Shown: piece after piece, positions 8,183 through 13,809 of the stretch | How the letters are laid out: each line of letters starts with the position of its first letter | Numbering within the stretch: the stretch's first letter is position 1 | Source of the DNA: a virus | Length of the DNA stretch: 29,659 nt | Direction: 5' to 3' (one strand) | IMG/VR virus record: IMGVR_UViG_3300045135_001232 | Coordinates: 1 to 29,659 of that record | Program-made: the position numbers and the translations under genes | Notes under the pieces: model-generated | The model's input: the letters and a program-made list of their open reading frames with translations, nothing else | Database searches by the model: none | Told to the model about the DNA's origin: nothing

Positions 8183-8503
8183 TTATTTTGATGTTTGCTT
8201 CTTAGCTCTGGGCTTGCGTTTTGGCTTGGGCTTAACAGCCTCTACAATATCCGAATCCATTCTATCTCGCATGTTCTCGGCAGCCTTTAGGGTTGCGGCT
8301 TTTAAGTCTGCATCTTTGCGCATTTCCCTAAACGCCATAATCATTACCTGACGGGCTAGCTCTAGGCGTAGTTCCTTTGCCATTTCCATAGCGTCAAAAT
8401 TGTTAGGTACTCGGATTAGGTCGATAGACTGGCCCTCTCCCTCTAGGTGGATAATAAAGCCGTCCTTGTCGGCTGGTTTTACCTTAATATCAATATCAAT
8501 CAT
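8183..8503 (-). CDS. Small protein of unknown function with basic C-terminal tail
   Basis: A 106-residue protein that I do not recognise. Residues 1-35 form predicted strands (IDIDIKVKPADKDGFIIHLEG), followed by helices rich in Met, Ala, Lys and Arg (about 38-85). The last 18 residues are almost all Lys, Pro and Arg (KPKPKRKPRAKKQTSK), suggesting nucleic-acid contact. The ATG at 8501-8503 has GGGGG 6 bases upstream in an ACGGGGGTTAA context. It is encoded between a possible micro-peptide and the ParB-like gene. Confidence 0.75.
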   Translation of the reverse strand: MIDIDIKVKPADKDGFIIHLEGEGQSIDLIRVPNNFDAMEMAKELRLELARQVMIMAFREMRKDADLKAATLKAAENMRDRMDSDIVEAVKPKPKRKPRAKKQTSK

Positions 8504-8505
8504 GC

Positions 8506-8577
8506 TTAACCCCCGTTCAATATCGTTGCTAAATGCGCTAGGCCTAACACAACTATCAGGCCTAACAACATAATCAT
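8506..8577 (-). CDS. Possible 23-residue hydrophobic peptide
   Basis: In the 90-base space between two genes the minus strand has an ATG (8575-8577), 22 more codons and a TAA (8506-8508). The peptide is almost wholly hydrophobic (MIMLLGLIVVLGLAHLATIL, then NGG), enough for one membrane span. An AGG-containing stretch lies 10-17 bases upstream. It fills the gap in step with its neighbours, but so short a frame could be chance. Confidence 0.35.
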   Translation of the reverse strand: MIMLLGLIVVLGLAHLATILNGG

Positions 8578-8593
8578 AAAATCACGCCTGCCT

Positions 8594-8941
8594 TTAAATT
8601 CTGAAAATTGGTAGTAGCCGCAATTCCTTGCCCGCTTTTCTTTGCTCTTGGCATTCATTGATTAACTGCTCGGCAATCCTTGCCTTTTCCTCTCTGATCT
8701 TTGGGCCAAGCTTATGCCGCCCTATACGATTTCTTACTTGGTGCCACGTTAGCCCCAAGGCGCTTGCTATCGTCCCATCATCAACACCTAATGCCTTGCA
8801 TTGAATAACAAATGCTAGCTCGTCATCGTTCCAGCGCTTATATGGCGTTGGGCATGGCTTGCGCACAGGTTTAGGTTTGCTTGCCTCTGGGTGAAGCTTA
8901 TCTAAAGCCTCTTTACTTGGTTTGTGAACTAACCCCGTCAT
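8594..8941 (-). CDS. Helix-turn-helix DNA-binding protein
   Basis: A 115-residue basic protein. Residues 35-75 have a Myb/GcrA-like three-helix pattern: RWNDDELAFVIQCKALGVDD, then IASALGLTWHQVRNRIGRH. The pattern of an acidic first helix, a turn before IA..LG and a recognition helix with V.NRI is shared with the two other small HTH genes at 9343-9645 and 9642-10028. The N-terminus is rich in Lys and Pro. The ATG (8939-8941) has GGGG 6 bases upstream and nearly abuts the MazG-like stop. It is probably a phage transcription regulator; the target is unknown. Confidence 0.7.
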   Translation of the reverse strand: MTGLVHKPSKEALDKLHPEASKPKPVRKPCPTPYKRWNDDELAFVIQCKALGVDDGTIASALGLTWHQVRNRIGRHKLGPKIREEKARIAEQLINECQEQRKAGKELRLLPIFRI

Positions 8942-8950
8942 AATTCACCC

Positions 8951-9343
8951 CTAGAACTTTTTGCCGCCCGCTTTGTCGCGGTTCTCTGGCTTATGGTCGG
9001 CTCGTTTAGTGTTGTAGGCTAGTTTCTCAGCAATAGCGCCACCAATGTCTAAGCCTAAGCCGCCGGACATATCCATAATACGAATTACAGCGTCGGCTAA
9101 CTCAACCTCTAGCATGTCGCGATTAGGTAAGTGGTCGTCTTTCAGGCCCTTGCGTGCGCCCTCCATTGCCTCGCTAATTTCAGAGTGAATAAGGCAAAGC
9201 ATTTCGCCTACGTTGCGATTTGGTTGACGCCACCAGCCGCATTCAACAGCTATGCCGTGGCACATGGTTTGCAATGCGCGTGCGTGCATGTCTATTTTGG
9301 TTTGGCCTGCTTCTGTTTGGATTGCTTGAACGTATGTAGCCAT
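8951..9343 (-). CDS. MazG-like nucleotide pyrophosphohydrolase
   Basis: A 130-residue all-alpha NTP pyrophosphohydrolase. The metal-binding signature is visible as E55-xx-E58 (LIHSEISEAMEG) and E81-xx-D84 (VELADAVIRIMD), separated by a loop with RKGLKDDHLPNRDM. Family members hydrolyse NTPs or dNTPs to monophosphates, clearing aberrant nucleotides or, it has been suggested, adjusting alarmone levels in infected cells. The ATG (9341-9343) overlaps the upstream stop (TAATG) and has ACGGGG 7 bases upstream. It sits among small HTH genes in the early leftward arm. Confidence 0.85.
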   Translation of the reverse strand: MATYVQAIQTEAGQTKIDMHARALQTMCHGIAVECGWWRQPNRNVGEMLCLIHSEISEAMEGARKGLKDDHLPNRDMLEVELADAVIRIMDMSGGLGLDIGGAIAEKLAYNTKRADHKPENRDKAGGKKF

Positions 9344-9645
9344 TATTTTTCCCCGTGTGAAATAGCGTTAATTATATCATTTTTGATCGTTTCGCGCCTG
9401 TCTGCTATGCGATCATTAAGCCTTAGCTCATATATTTTATTGTTTACTGTTTGATGCGACAGACCTAGCGCCTCGCCAATCTCGTATAGCGTAAACCCAA
9501 GCGCCCGCAATTCAATAATGAGGGGTATTTGGTTTTTTACACATACCCTGCGCCTACCCTTTTTTTTCGGCTTCACCAGCTTGTATTTCTCAAGCCTGTA
9601 TTTCTCAAACTTCTGTAAGTTTGGTTTAAATCCTAGTCCTATCAT
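9343..9645 (-). CDS. Helix-turn-helix DNA-binding protein
   Basis: A 100-residue strongly basic protein. Residues 12-34 are Lys/Arg-rich. Residues 38-75 form an HTH: NQIPLIIELRALGFTLYEIG, then EALGLSHQTVNNKIYELR. The ATG (9643-9645) overlaps the previous gene's stop (ATGA) and has GGGAGG 4 bases upstream. It is the middle of three HTH genes. It has no recognisable effector domain and is probably a regulator. Confidence 0.72.
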   Translation of the reverse strand: MIGLGFKPNLQKFEKYRLEKYKLVKPKKKGRRRVCVKNQIPLIIELRALGFTLYEIGEALGLSHQTVNNKIYELRLNDRIADRRETIKNDIINAISHGEK

Positions 9646-10028
9646 GCTGCCTCCCTGCGCTTCCGCATTACCTCGCTAGTTGCTTTGCCAGCCGCTTTGC
9701 AGCTAGCGTTTTTGCCGTTTCTATAAGAACGCTCCCTAACCCATTGCGGCATTTTGGCAATACGGTTTTTTATATACGATCTGGAAACGCCTAGCTCGCT
9801 GGCTATTGTCGGCACAGTCTTTCTTTGCGCTACCTTTGTTGCAATAATATTAGGGTCAATATCAAGACTGTGCTTGTAAGGTTCCCTGTCTATGCCGTAG
9901 CGCTTTGCTGCCTGTGTTACGCCTGACTTAGTGCGCCCCATAGCCTTAGCCAAGTGCTTTGTGCTAACCCTGTTGTAATACTTTCTAAGTATACCGACTT
10001 CCTTTTCTGTCCACGCTTTATAATCCAT
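9642..10028 (-). CDS. Myb/HTH-type DNA-binding protein
   Basis: A 128-residue basic protein with two repeats of HTH pattern. The first (2-48) is AWTEKEVGILRKYYNRVS, then LAKAMGRTKSGVTQAAKRYG, very Myb/SANT-like. The second (58-92) is IIATKVAQRKTVPTIASELG, then SRSYIKNRIAKM. The C-terminal 30 residues are Arg, Lys and Ala-rich. The ATG (10026-10028) has a strong AAGGAGG site 4 bases upstream, the best in this arm. It likely controls transcription of phage or host genes; targets are unknown. Confidence 0.75.
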   Translation of the reverse strand: MDYKAWTEKEVGILRKYYNRVSTKHLAKAMGRTKSGVTQAAKRYGIDREPYKHSLDIDPNIIATKVAQRKTVPTIASELGVSRSYIKNRIAKMPQWVRERSYRNGKNASCKAAGKATSEVMRKRREAA

Positions 10029-10037
10029 ATGACCTCC

Positions 10038-10442
10038 TTATCGGTAAAAAATATGCTGCCCTAGCTTAACCGTTGCGGCGTAGTCGCCCGCCCAATACGG
10101 CTGCACATAGTCAGCGTGATAAAAGGTTGCTCCCTCTGTAATGTCTATTACATCGGTATTTTGTACGCGGTAGGCCAAGTGCAAGGCTTGCTGCCATGCT
10201 TGGTCATCCTGTGGCATGTCTGACTTACCATCACACCACCAGCTAAACGCGCACTTGTTGCGGATAGGGTGGCCTTCCCAATAATGGCCTTGGTGTACAA
10301 CAGCGCAAATACTGTTAGGGAACTTAGGCGAGTTGACGCGGTTTTGCACAACCAGCGCCACCGCTATTTGCCCAGCCAAAGGCTCCCCGCGTGCCTCATG
10401 GTAAATATTCATAGCTAGGCACATGGTTGCCTCAAGAATCAT
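10038..10442 (-). CDS. SleB/Hydrolase_2-type cell wall hydrolase
   Basis: A 134-residue enzyme matching the SleB-like cell wall hydrolase family, which cleaves peptidoglycan glycan strands. The conserved NIYHEARGEP lies near residues 12-21, its first Glu being the expected catalytic acid. It is followed by QIAVALVVQNRVNS, a CAFSWWCDGKSD segment and a C-terminal ATFYHADYVQPYW typical of the family. The start is taken at ATG 10440-10442 (GTG 10445 is the alternative). The start overlaps the end of csrA by 11 bases, with AAGGGG 6 bases upstream. No signal peptide is seen. Its place in the early arm, far from the M15 endolysin, is unusual; it may be a second lysin. Confidence 0.85.
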   Translation of the reverse strand: MILEATMCLAMNIYHEARGEPLAGQIAVALVVQNRVNSPKFPNSICAVVHQGHYWEGHPIRNKCAFSWWCDGKSDMPQDDQAWQQALHLAYRVQNTDVIDITEGATFYHADYVQPYWAGDYAATVKLGQHIFYR

Positions 10443-10611
10443 CACTAGCCCCTTTGTCTTTCAACTCAGCCCGCACAATGCGCACGGATTTATCAGCCTC
10501 GATACCCACGCGAACTTGATTGCCGCCAGCATGTAGAATCATAACCTCGATAACCTCGTCATCGGTTTCAATGTATATGCTTTCTGCTACTCGTCTTGTT
10601 AATACCAGCAT
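10432..10611 (-). CDS. csrA: CsrA/RsmA-family RNA-binding translational regulator
   Basis: A 59-residue frame too short for common length cutoffs. It starts MLVLTRRVAESIYI and has GGNQVRVGIEADKSVRIVR in the second half, a clear match to CsrA (MLILTRRVGE and GNQVRIGV in E. coli). The RNA-contacting positions are kept: Leu4, Arg6-Arg7 and Arg47, which aligns with E. coli Arg44. The loop between the first strands is three residues longer than in E. coli. CsrA dimers bind GGA motifs near ribosome sites and change translation or mRNA decay. The ATG (10609-10611) has AAGGGG 5 bases upstream, follows the exonuclease stop at one base, and overlaps the hydrolase gene. Confidence 0.93.
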   Translation of the reverse strand: MLVLTRRVAESIYIETDDEVIEVMILHAGGNQVRVGIEADKSVRIVRAELKDKGASDDS

Positions 10612-10612
10612 G

Positions 10613-11251
10613 TTAACCCCTTAGTTTTTGTTCGTATGTGCAAACCAGCTTATTAAATTCCAGCAAGTCGCTTTCTAGTTGCTCAATAAAATTGTCGTCA
10701 CGCTCTACGCGGATAATGGTCAGGTCGCGCCCGATATTCTTAAGCGCTGGGCAGTACAACACAAAGTCGGCCCATAGTCGTTCAGTTACCCAAAGCTGAC
10801 CTTGCACTTGGTCGATAACGTGGCTTAAGTCGTCGTTTAGCAATATAGGCATAAGCGAGTCAGGCGATATAAAGCACTTGTACTCGCTAGCCCCGTCATG
10901 GTCGATAAGGCCGTCAACGGACGCGCCAAATACACCGTCGTCAGTTAAGGCTATGCCCGCTTGTTCCACTAGGATGCCTTTCGCCGCCTCATGCGCTAGC
11001 CGCGCCTCTGGCTCTAGCTCTCGGCCTCGTTTCATTGCCCAAGTGTCATATTGGTCAACGTCTAGCAGCTCCCCGCTAATACGCTCAATAGCAACCCTAA
11101 AGGCGTACTTGTGGGCCGCGTTGGTAAAGTCGCCCTTGTTAGGGCCAGACTTCAAGCGCTTGCGGCACTCGGCAAAGTTGCTGGCGGTTATCGCGCCAGC
11201 TCTAGCGGCAAACCATTCGGCTGTGCCTTGTTCACATTCAATTATGCGCAT
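10613..11251 (-). CDS. Lambda Exo/YqaJ-type exonuclease
   Basis: A 212-residue 5'-3' double-strand DNA exonuclease of the YqaJ family, partner of RecT-type annealases. Visible motifs are TAEWFAARAGAITASNF (10-26), GRELEPEAR (76-84), VFGASVDGL (107-115) with Asp113, EYK at 123-125 giving Glu123 and Lys125, and VIDQVQGQLWVT further on. Together they form the D-x(n)-ExK PD-(D/E)XK centre. The ATG (11249-11251) overlaps the recT stop by 10 bases with GAGG upstream. It makes single strands for annealing during recombination and concatemer formation. Confidence 0.92.
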   Translation of the reverse strand: MRIIECEQGTAEWFAARAGAITASNFAECRKRLKSGPNKGDFTNAAHKYAFRVAIERISGELLDVDQYDTWAMKRGRELEPEARLAHEAAKGILVEQAGIALTDDGVFGASVDGLIDHDGASEYKCFISPDSLMPILLNDDLSHVIDQVQGQLWVTERLWADFVLYCPALKNIGRDLTIIRVERDDNFIEQLESDLLEFNKLVCTYEQKLRG

Positions 11252-12132
11252 TGTTCTTCCTCGATTGTTTGGCTCTTAAGCCAGTTTAAAGCGCCCTCGT
11301 AGCGCTGCGCTGGTAGCTCATGGATATTGTTTATCTGCGCCTTTTTGCAAAGGTCATCAAGAGTAAGCCCCGCCATGTCTGCCGCCTTGGTCAGGTTTTC
11401 GATTTCAGTGTCATCAACCAAAATAACAGCCGGAACCTCTTTGACTTGCTCAAACTCGATGCCCTCATGCTCGTTAACGGCGTCAATAGCTAAGTTTAGG
11501 CGGTCAACCTTGGGCCAATACTTAGAGGCCCGCTTAACAACTGTCTTGCGCGTCATTTCTTCGGGCCATGTTTTCCAAGGGCCGTTTGCCGCGCTCGATG
11601 CGTTACGCACTTTGTTAATGGCCTCTATGTCCATTTCCTCGGTTAGGTAGTCGCCCTTGCTGGTTTTCACTGTGCAATAGACGCCCACTAGCTTGCCCTT
11701 GTCGCCAAAGGTTTTTTGCTTGTGCGTTGGCGCTTGGTCGATGCCGTTGTTTTCGTAGTGGTCGTTTTCATACACAAGCTTTGCTTGCCCCCACTCAATA
11801 GAGCCGGATTGCATAGCTAGGTGCATTAGGCCTTGGTAGCTAATATCTAAGCAGGCAACAGGCGCTTGCCCTTTCTTGGTTGCCCGTGGCACAAGGTAAG
11901 CATGCTTAAGCGCTGGGTTTAGACTAATGCCAATAGCCGCCACATTGATAATGGCGTTTTGCAGGGCGGCGGGTGCATTCATTGCTGCCTTAGCCAAGTA
12001 GTCGTTATTGCCTAGCGCCTGTATAGCGAACTGGCTTTCTTTGGCCCACTCAACAGCGTTGTTGCCAAGGGCCGCGTTAAAGAATGACTCTTGCTGGTTA
12101 ACAAGGTCGATTGGTGTTAATTCGTTGCTCAT
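11242..12132 (-). CDS. recT: RecT single-strand annealing protein
   Basis: A 296-residue RecT-family annealase. The diagnostic blocks are AALQNAIINVAAIGISLNPA, HAYLVPRATKK and VACLDISYQGLMHLA, then WPEEMTRKTVVKRASKYWP. The start is taken at ATG 12130-12132 with CGGGGA upstream; the longer frame to 12174 adds 14 residues without a ribosome site and overlaps a small gene. It anneals complementary strands made by the neighbouring exonuclease, together forming a Red-like recombination system. The gene is in the early leftward arm. Confidence 0.93.
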   Translation of the reverse strand: MSNELTPIDLVNQQESFFNAALGNNAVEWAKESQFAIQALGNNDYLAKAAMNAPAALQNAIINVAAIGISLNPALKHAYLVPRATKKGQAPVACLDISYQGLMHLAMQSGSIEWGQAKLVYENDHYENNGIDQAPTHKQKTFGDKGKLVGVYCTVKTSKGDYLTEEMDIEAINKVRNASSAANGPWKTWPEEMTRKTVVKRASKYWPKVDRLNLAIDAVNEHEGIEFEQVKEVPAVILVDDTEIENLTKAADMAGLTLDDLCKKAQINNIHELPAQRYEGALNWLKSQTIEEEQCA

Positions 12133-12154
12133 TTTATTTATCCCCGTGGGCAGC

Positions 12155-12256
12155 CTACATAGGCAGGCTGTCAATGTTTACGATAAGCGCCCAATATGTC
12201 ATTGCGACGCCAACACTATAGGCTAACAGGCCTTGCGCGAATTTCTTAATAGTCAT
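12155..12256 (-). CDS. 33-residue single-span membrane peptide
   Basis: A short frame on the minus strand from ATG 12254-12256 to TAG 12155-12157. The peptide starts MTIKKFAQGLLAYSVG and continues VAMTYWALIVNI before a short polar end, giving one membrane span of about 20 residues with a positively charged N-terminus. GAGG lies 9 bases before the ATG, and the start overlaps the upstream gene by 11 bases, as elsewhere in this genome. It fills an otherwise empty gap before recT. Function is unknown; superinfection exclusion or modulation of a membrane protein are possibilities. Confidence 0.55.
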   Translation of the reverse strand: MTIKKFAQGLLAYSVGVAMTYWALIVNIDSLPM

Positions 12257-12641
12257 AGCGATCTTCCTCTAATTGCTTTTCAACTTCGTCTAACAAATCA
12301 TTCTTGAATTGCGCCATATGATCTTCAAGGTGCTTTTTCAGAAAGTCGCCCATGTCTGTATCAGCTTCCTCTTTGTCGCGCTCTTTGCCCTTGCCAGTGA
12401 ATAGGTTTAAGGCATAACAAACAAAGCTATCTAGAATTTCGCCGTCCTCATCTTCAACACAAAGATCATAAATAATTTCAGGTAGGAACCAGCTAGAGCC
12501 TCTATATTCGGCTTTGCCGTAGAAAAGCAGATCGTCAATTAGATCAGCAATTACATCGTCTGTCTTTTCTTCTAAATCAGCAAGGCGGTCTTGCTCTTGG
12601 TAGTATCGGTAGGTGTCGGCTTCGACTACGCAGTAGGTCAT
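12246..12641 (-). CDS. Acidic protein of unknown function, first gene of the leftward arm
   Basis: A 131-residue protein that I do not recognise. By count it has 38 Asp/Glu and about 14 Lys/Arg. The C-terminal 45 residues form an amphipathic, Glu/Lys-rich helix. The middle (45-80) is more hydrophobic with SSWFLPEIIYDL. It is the first gene after the leftward promoter at 12679-12706, so it should be made early. GAGG lies 9 bases before ATG 12639-12641. Early acidic phage proteins are often host-takeover or anti-defence factors, sometimes DNA mimics; that is only a possibility here. Confidence 0.8.
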   Translation of the reverse strand: MTYCVVEADTYRYYQEQDRLADLEEKTDDVIADLIDDLLFYGKAEYRGSSWFLPEIIYDLCVEDEDGEILDSFVCYALNLFTGKGKERDKEEADTDMGDFLKKHLEDHMAQFKNDLLDEVEKQLEEDRYDY

Positions 12642-12678
12642 AACTCACTTCCTCTATCAGTTATTGGTGACAGTTCCT

Positions 12679-12706
12679 ATTATACGTATTTTTAAATATA
12701 CCGCAA
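12679..12706 (-). promoter_or_regulatory. Leftward early promoter
   Basis: On the minus strand a perfect TATAAT (plus positions 12679-12684) lies 16 bases downstream of TTGCGG (12701-12706). The start should fall near 12672, about 30 bases before the ATG of the gene at 12246-12641. It is the only clear promoter for the leftward arm. Confidence 0.65.
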
Positions 12707-12725
12707 TCTTTTTTCTGCTTTTTAT

Positions 12726-12754
12726 TTGCGCTTTTATTTCGGCTGGTATATTAT
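12726..12754 (+). promoter_or_regulatory. Rightward early promoter
   Basis: TTGCGC (12726-12731) and TATTAT (12749-12754) are separated by exactly 17 bases. The expected start near 12761 gives a leader of about 23 bases to the ATG at 12784. The promoter is divergent from that at 12679-12706, whose -35 box lies only 20 bases away, so a shared operator could control both. Confidence 0.6.
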
Positions 12755-12783
12755 GGCATCACATTAACCAATGGAGTAACCCA

Positions 12784-12990
12784 ATGACACCAATAGAACG
12801 AATTGCTCATTACCGTGTAATGAACAATCTCACAAAAACGCGCATGGCAAATAAGCTAGGTGTAACGCCAGCATACTTGCGAATGATTGAAAGCGGCGCT
12901 GCTAGCATTAGCATGAACATGGCCCATAAATTCCACGCCTTATCAAAAAAGGATTTTCCATTAGCTGCAATGCTGGGTATTGATGAATGA
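12784..12990 (+). CDS. Small Cro/XRE-type HTH regulator
   Basis: A 68-residue protein with an XRE-type fold: MTPIERIAHYRVMNNLTKTR, then MANKLGVTPAYLRMIESG, in which the second and third helices are clear, and a short C-terminal part. It starts at ATG 12784-12786 with GGAG 7 bases upstream. The longer frame from 12664 has no ribosome site and contains the promoter, so it was not used. As the first rightward gene beside divergent promoters it is the likely regulator of the early switch, like Cro. No opposing CI-like repressor is seen. Confidence 0.75.
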   Translation: MTPIERIAHYRVMNNLTKTRMANKLGVTPAYLRMIESGAASISMNMAHKFHALSKKDFPLAAMLGIDE

Positions 12991-13799
12991 AATGGTTTAA
13001 GCATGATTCAGATGCCAATATGGATGCTAAATTAAAGCGCCTGCGCATTAAATACGGCATGGCGGGCTATGGCCTTTATTGGTACTGCCTAGAGTTAATA
13101 GCGCAAGGCATTGACCAAAATAACCTGACATTTGAGCTAGAGCATGACGCTGAAATACTAGCGCATGACACTGGAATCAATTACCAGTTGGTCAGTGAAA
13201 TGATGGTTTTTATGGTTGACCTTGGTTTGTTTGAAAACAATGACGGGGTTGTTACCTGTTTTAAAATGGCAATGCGCCTTGATGATCACACATCACGCAA
13301 CCCACAAATAAAGCAGATACAGGCAAAGCTATTCGGTAAGACTTCGGACAAACTCCGTAGTGACTCCGAACAAGCTTCAAAGGCGCTTAACAGCAGAGAA
13401 GATAACAATACAAAACAAGAGAAAACAATAGTTAATAGTCCGGCAAAGCCAGACTATGCCGATGATGATTTATTGTTTGCTGAGAAAATGTTTAATTCTA
13501 TTGCTAGTCAACAGCCAACCTTTAAAAAGCCAAACCTGAAAAGATGGGCAAAGACTATCAGGCTAATGCGTGAACGTGACAACCGTAATTACCACGACAT
13601 GGAAAAGGTGTTTGTTTGGGCAAGGCGTGACAACTTCTGGCAAAGCAATATCCTGTCAGCTAACAAGTTTAGAGAAAAATACGACACCCTGACCGCCCAA
13701 ATGAGTCGAGCGCCACAGGCTGGCAGTGTGTCACAAAAGCAACAACAAAGGGCCGAGATAACATCGGCAACAATGGATATTCATAATACCGATTGGTAA
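12987..13799 (+). CDS. Replication initiation protein (O-like / replisome organizer)
   Basis: A 270-residue protein. The N-terminal domain (1-95), MKWFKHDSDANMDAKLKRLR and YGMAGYGLYWYCLELIA, matches the Lin1244/DUF4373-type winged-helix domain of phage replication proteins. A polar linker rich in Ser, Lys and Asn (100-150) follows. The C-terminal domain (155-250) has LMRERDNRNYHDMEKVFVWA, then FWQSNILSANKFREKYDTL, typical of replisome organizers that load helicase at the origin. Repeats and an A/T-rich tract inside the linker DNA suggest the origin is here. The ATG (12987) overlaps the upstream stop (ATGA). No helicase loader is recognised nearby. Confidence 0.78.
   Translation: MKWFKHDSDANMDAKLKRLRIKYGMAGYGLYWYCLELIAQGIDQNNLTFELEHDAEILAHDTGINYQLVSEMMVFMVDLGLFENNDGVVTCFKMAMRLDDHTSRNPQIKQIQAKLFGKTSDKLRSDSEQASKALNSREDNNTKQEKTIVNSPAKPDYADDDLLFAEKMFNSIASQQPTFKKPNLKRWAKTIRLMRERDNRNYHDMEKVFVWARRDNFWQSNILSANKFREKYDTLTAQMSRAPQAGSVSQKQQQRAEITSATMDIHNTDW
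13332..13437 (+). other. Candidate replication origin inside the initiator gene
   Basis: Four CGG/CCG half-sites recur every 10-11 bases: TTCGG at 13332 and 13343, CTCCG at 13353 and ACTCCGAA at 13363-13370. They lie on one face of the helix with two in each orientation. They are followed within 30 bases by an A-rich, T-poor tract (13398-13437). The place, between the N- and C-terminal domains of an O-like gene, is that of the lambda-type origin. It is based on pattern only. Confidence 0.4.
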
Positions 13800-13809
13800 G
13801 GGGTACACA

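Noticed and set aside
7542-8351. 269-residue open frame on the plus strand
   Set aside because: It lies opposite the ParB-like and neighbouring genes, is Ser and Cys-rich in a way typical of antisense frames, and has no supporting start signal.
10148-10351. 67-residue minus-strand frame
   Set aside because: It is an alternate frame within the cell wall hydrolase gene.
12664-12783. Upstream extension of the XRE regulator giving a 108-residue protein with a hydrophobic N-terminus
   Set aside because: It has no ribosome site and would contain the -35 and -10 boxes of the rightward promoter; the ATG at 12784 has a well-spaced GGAG.
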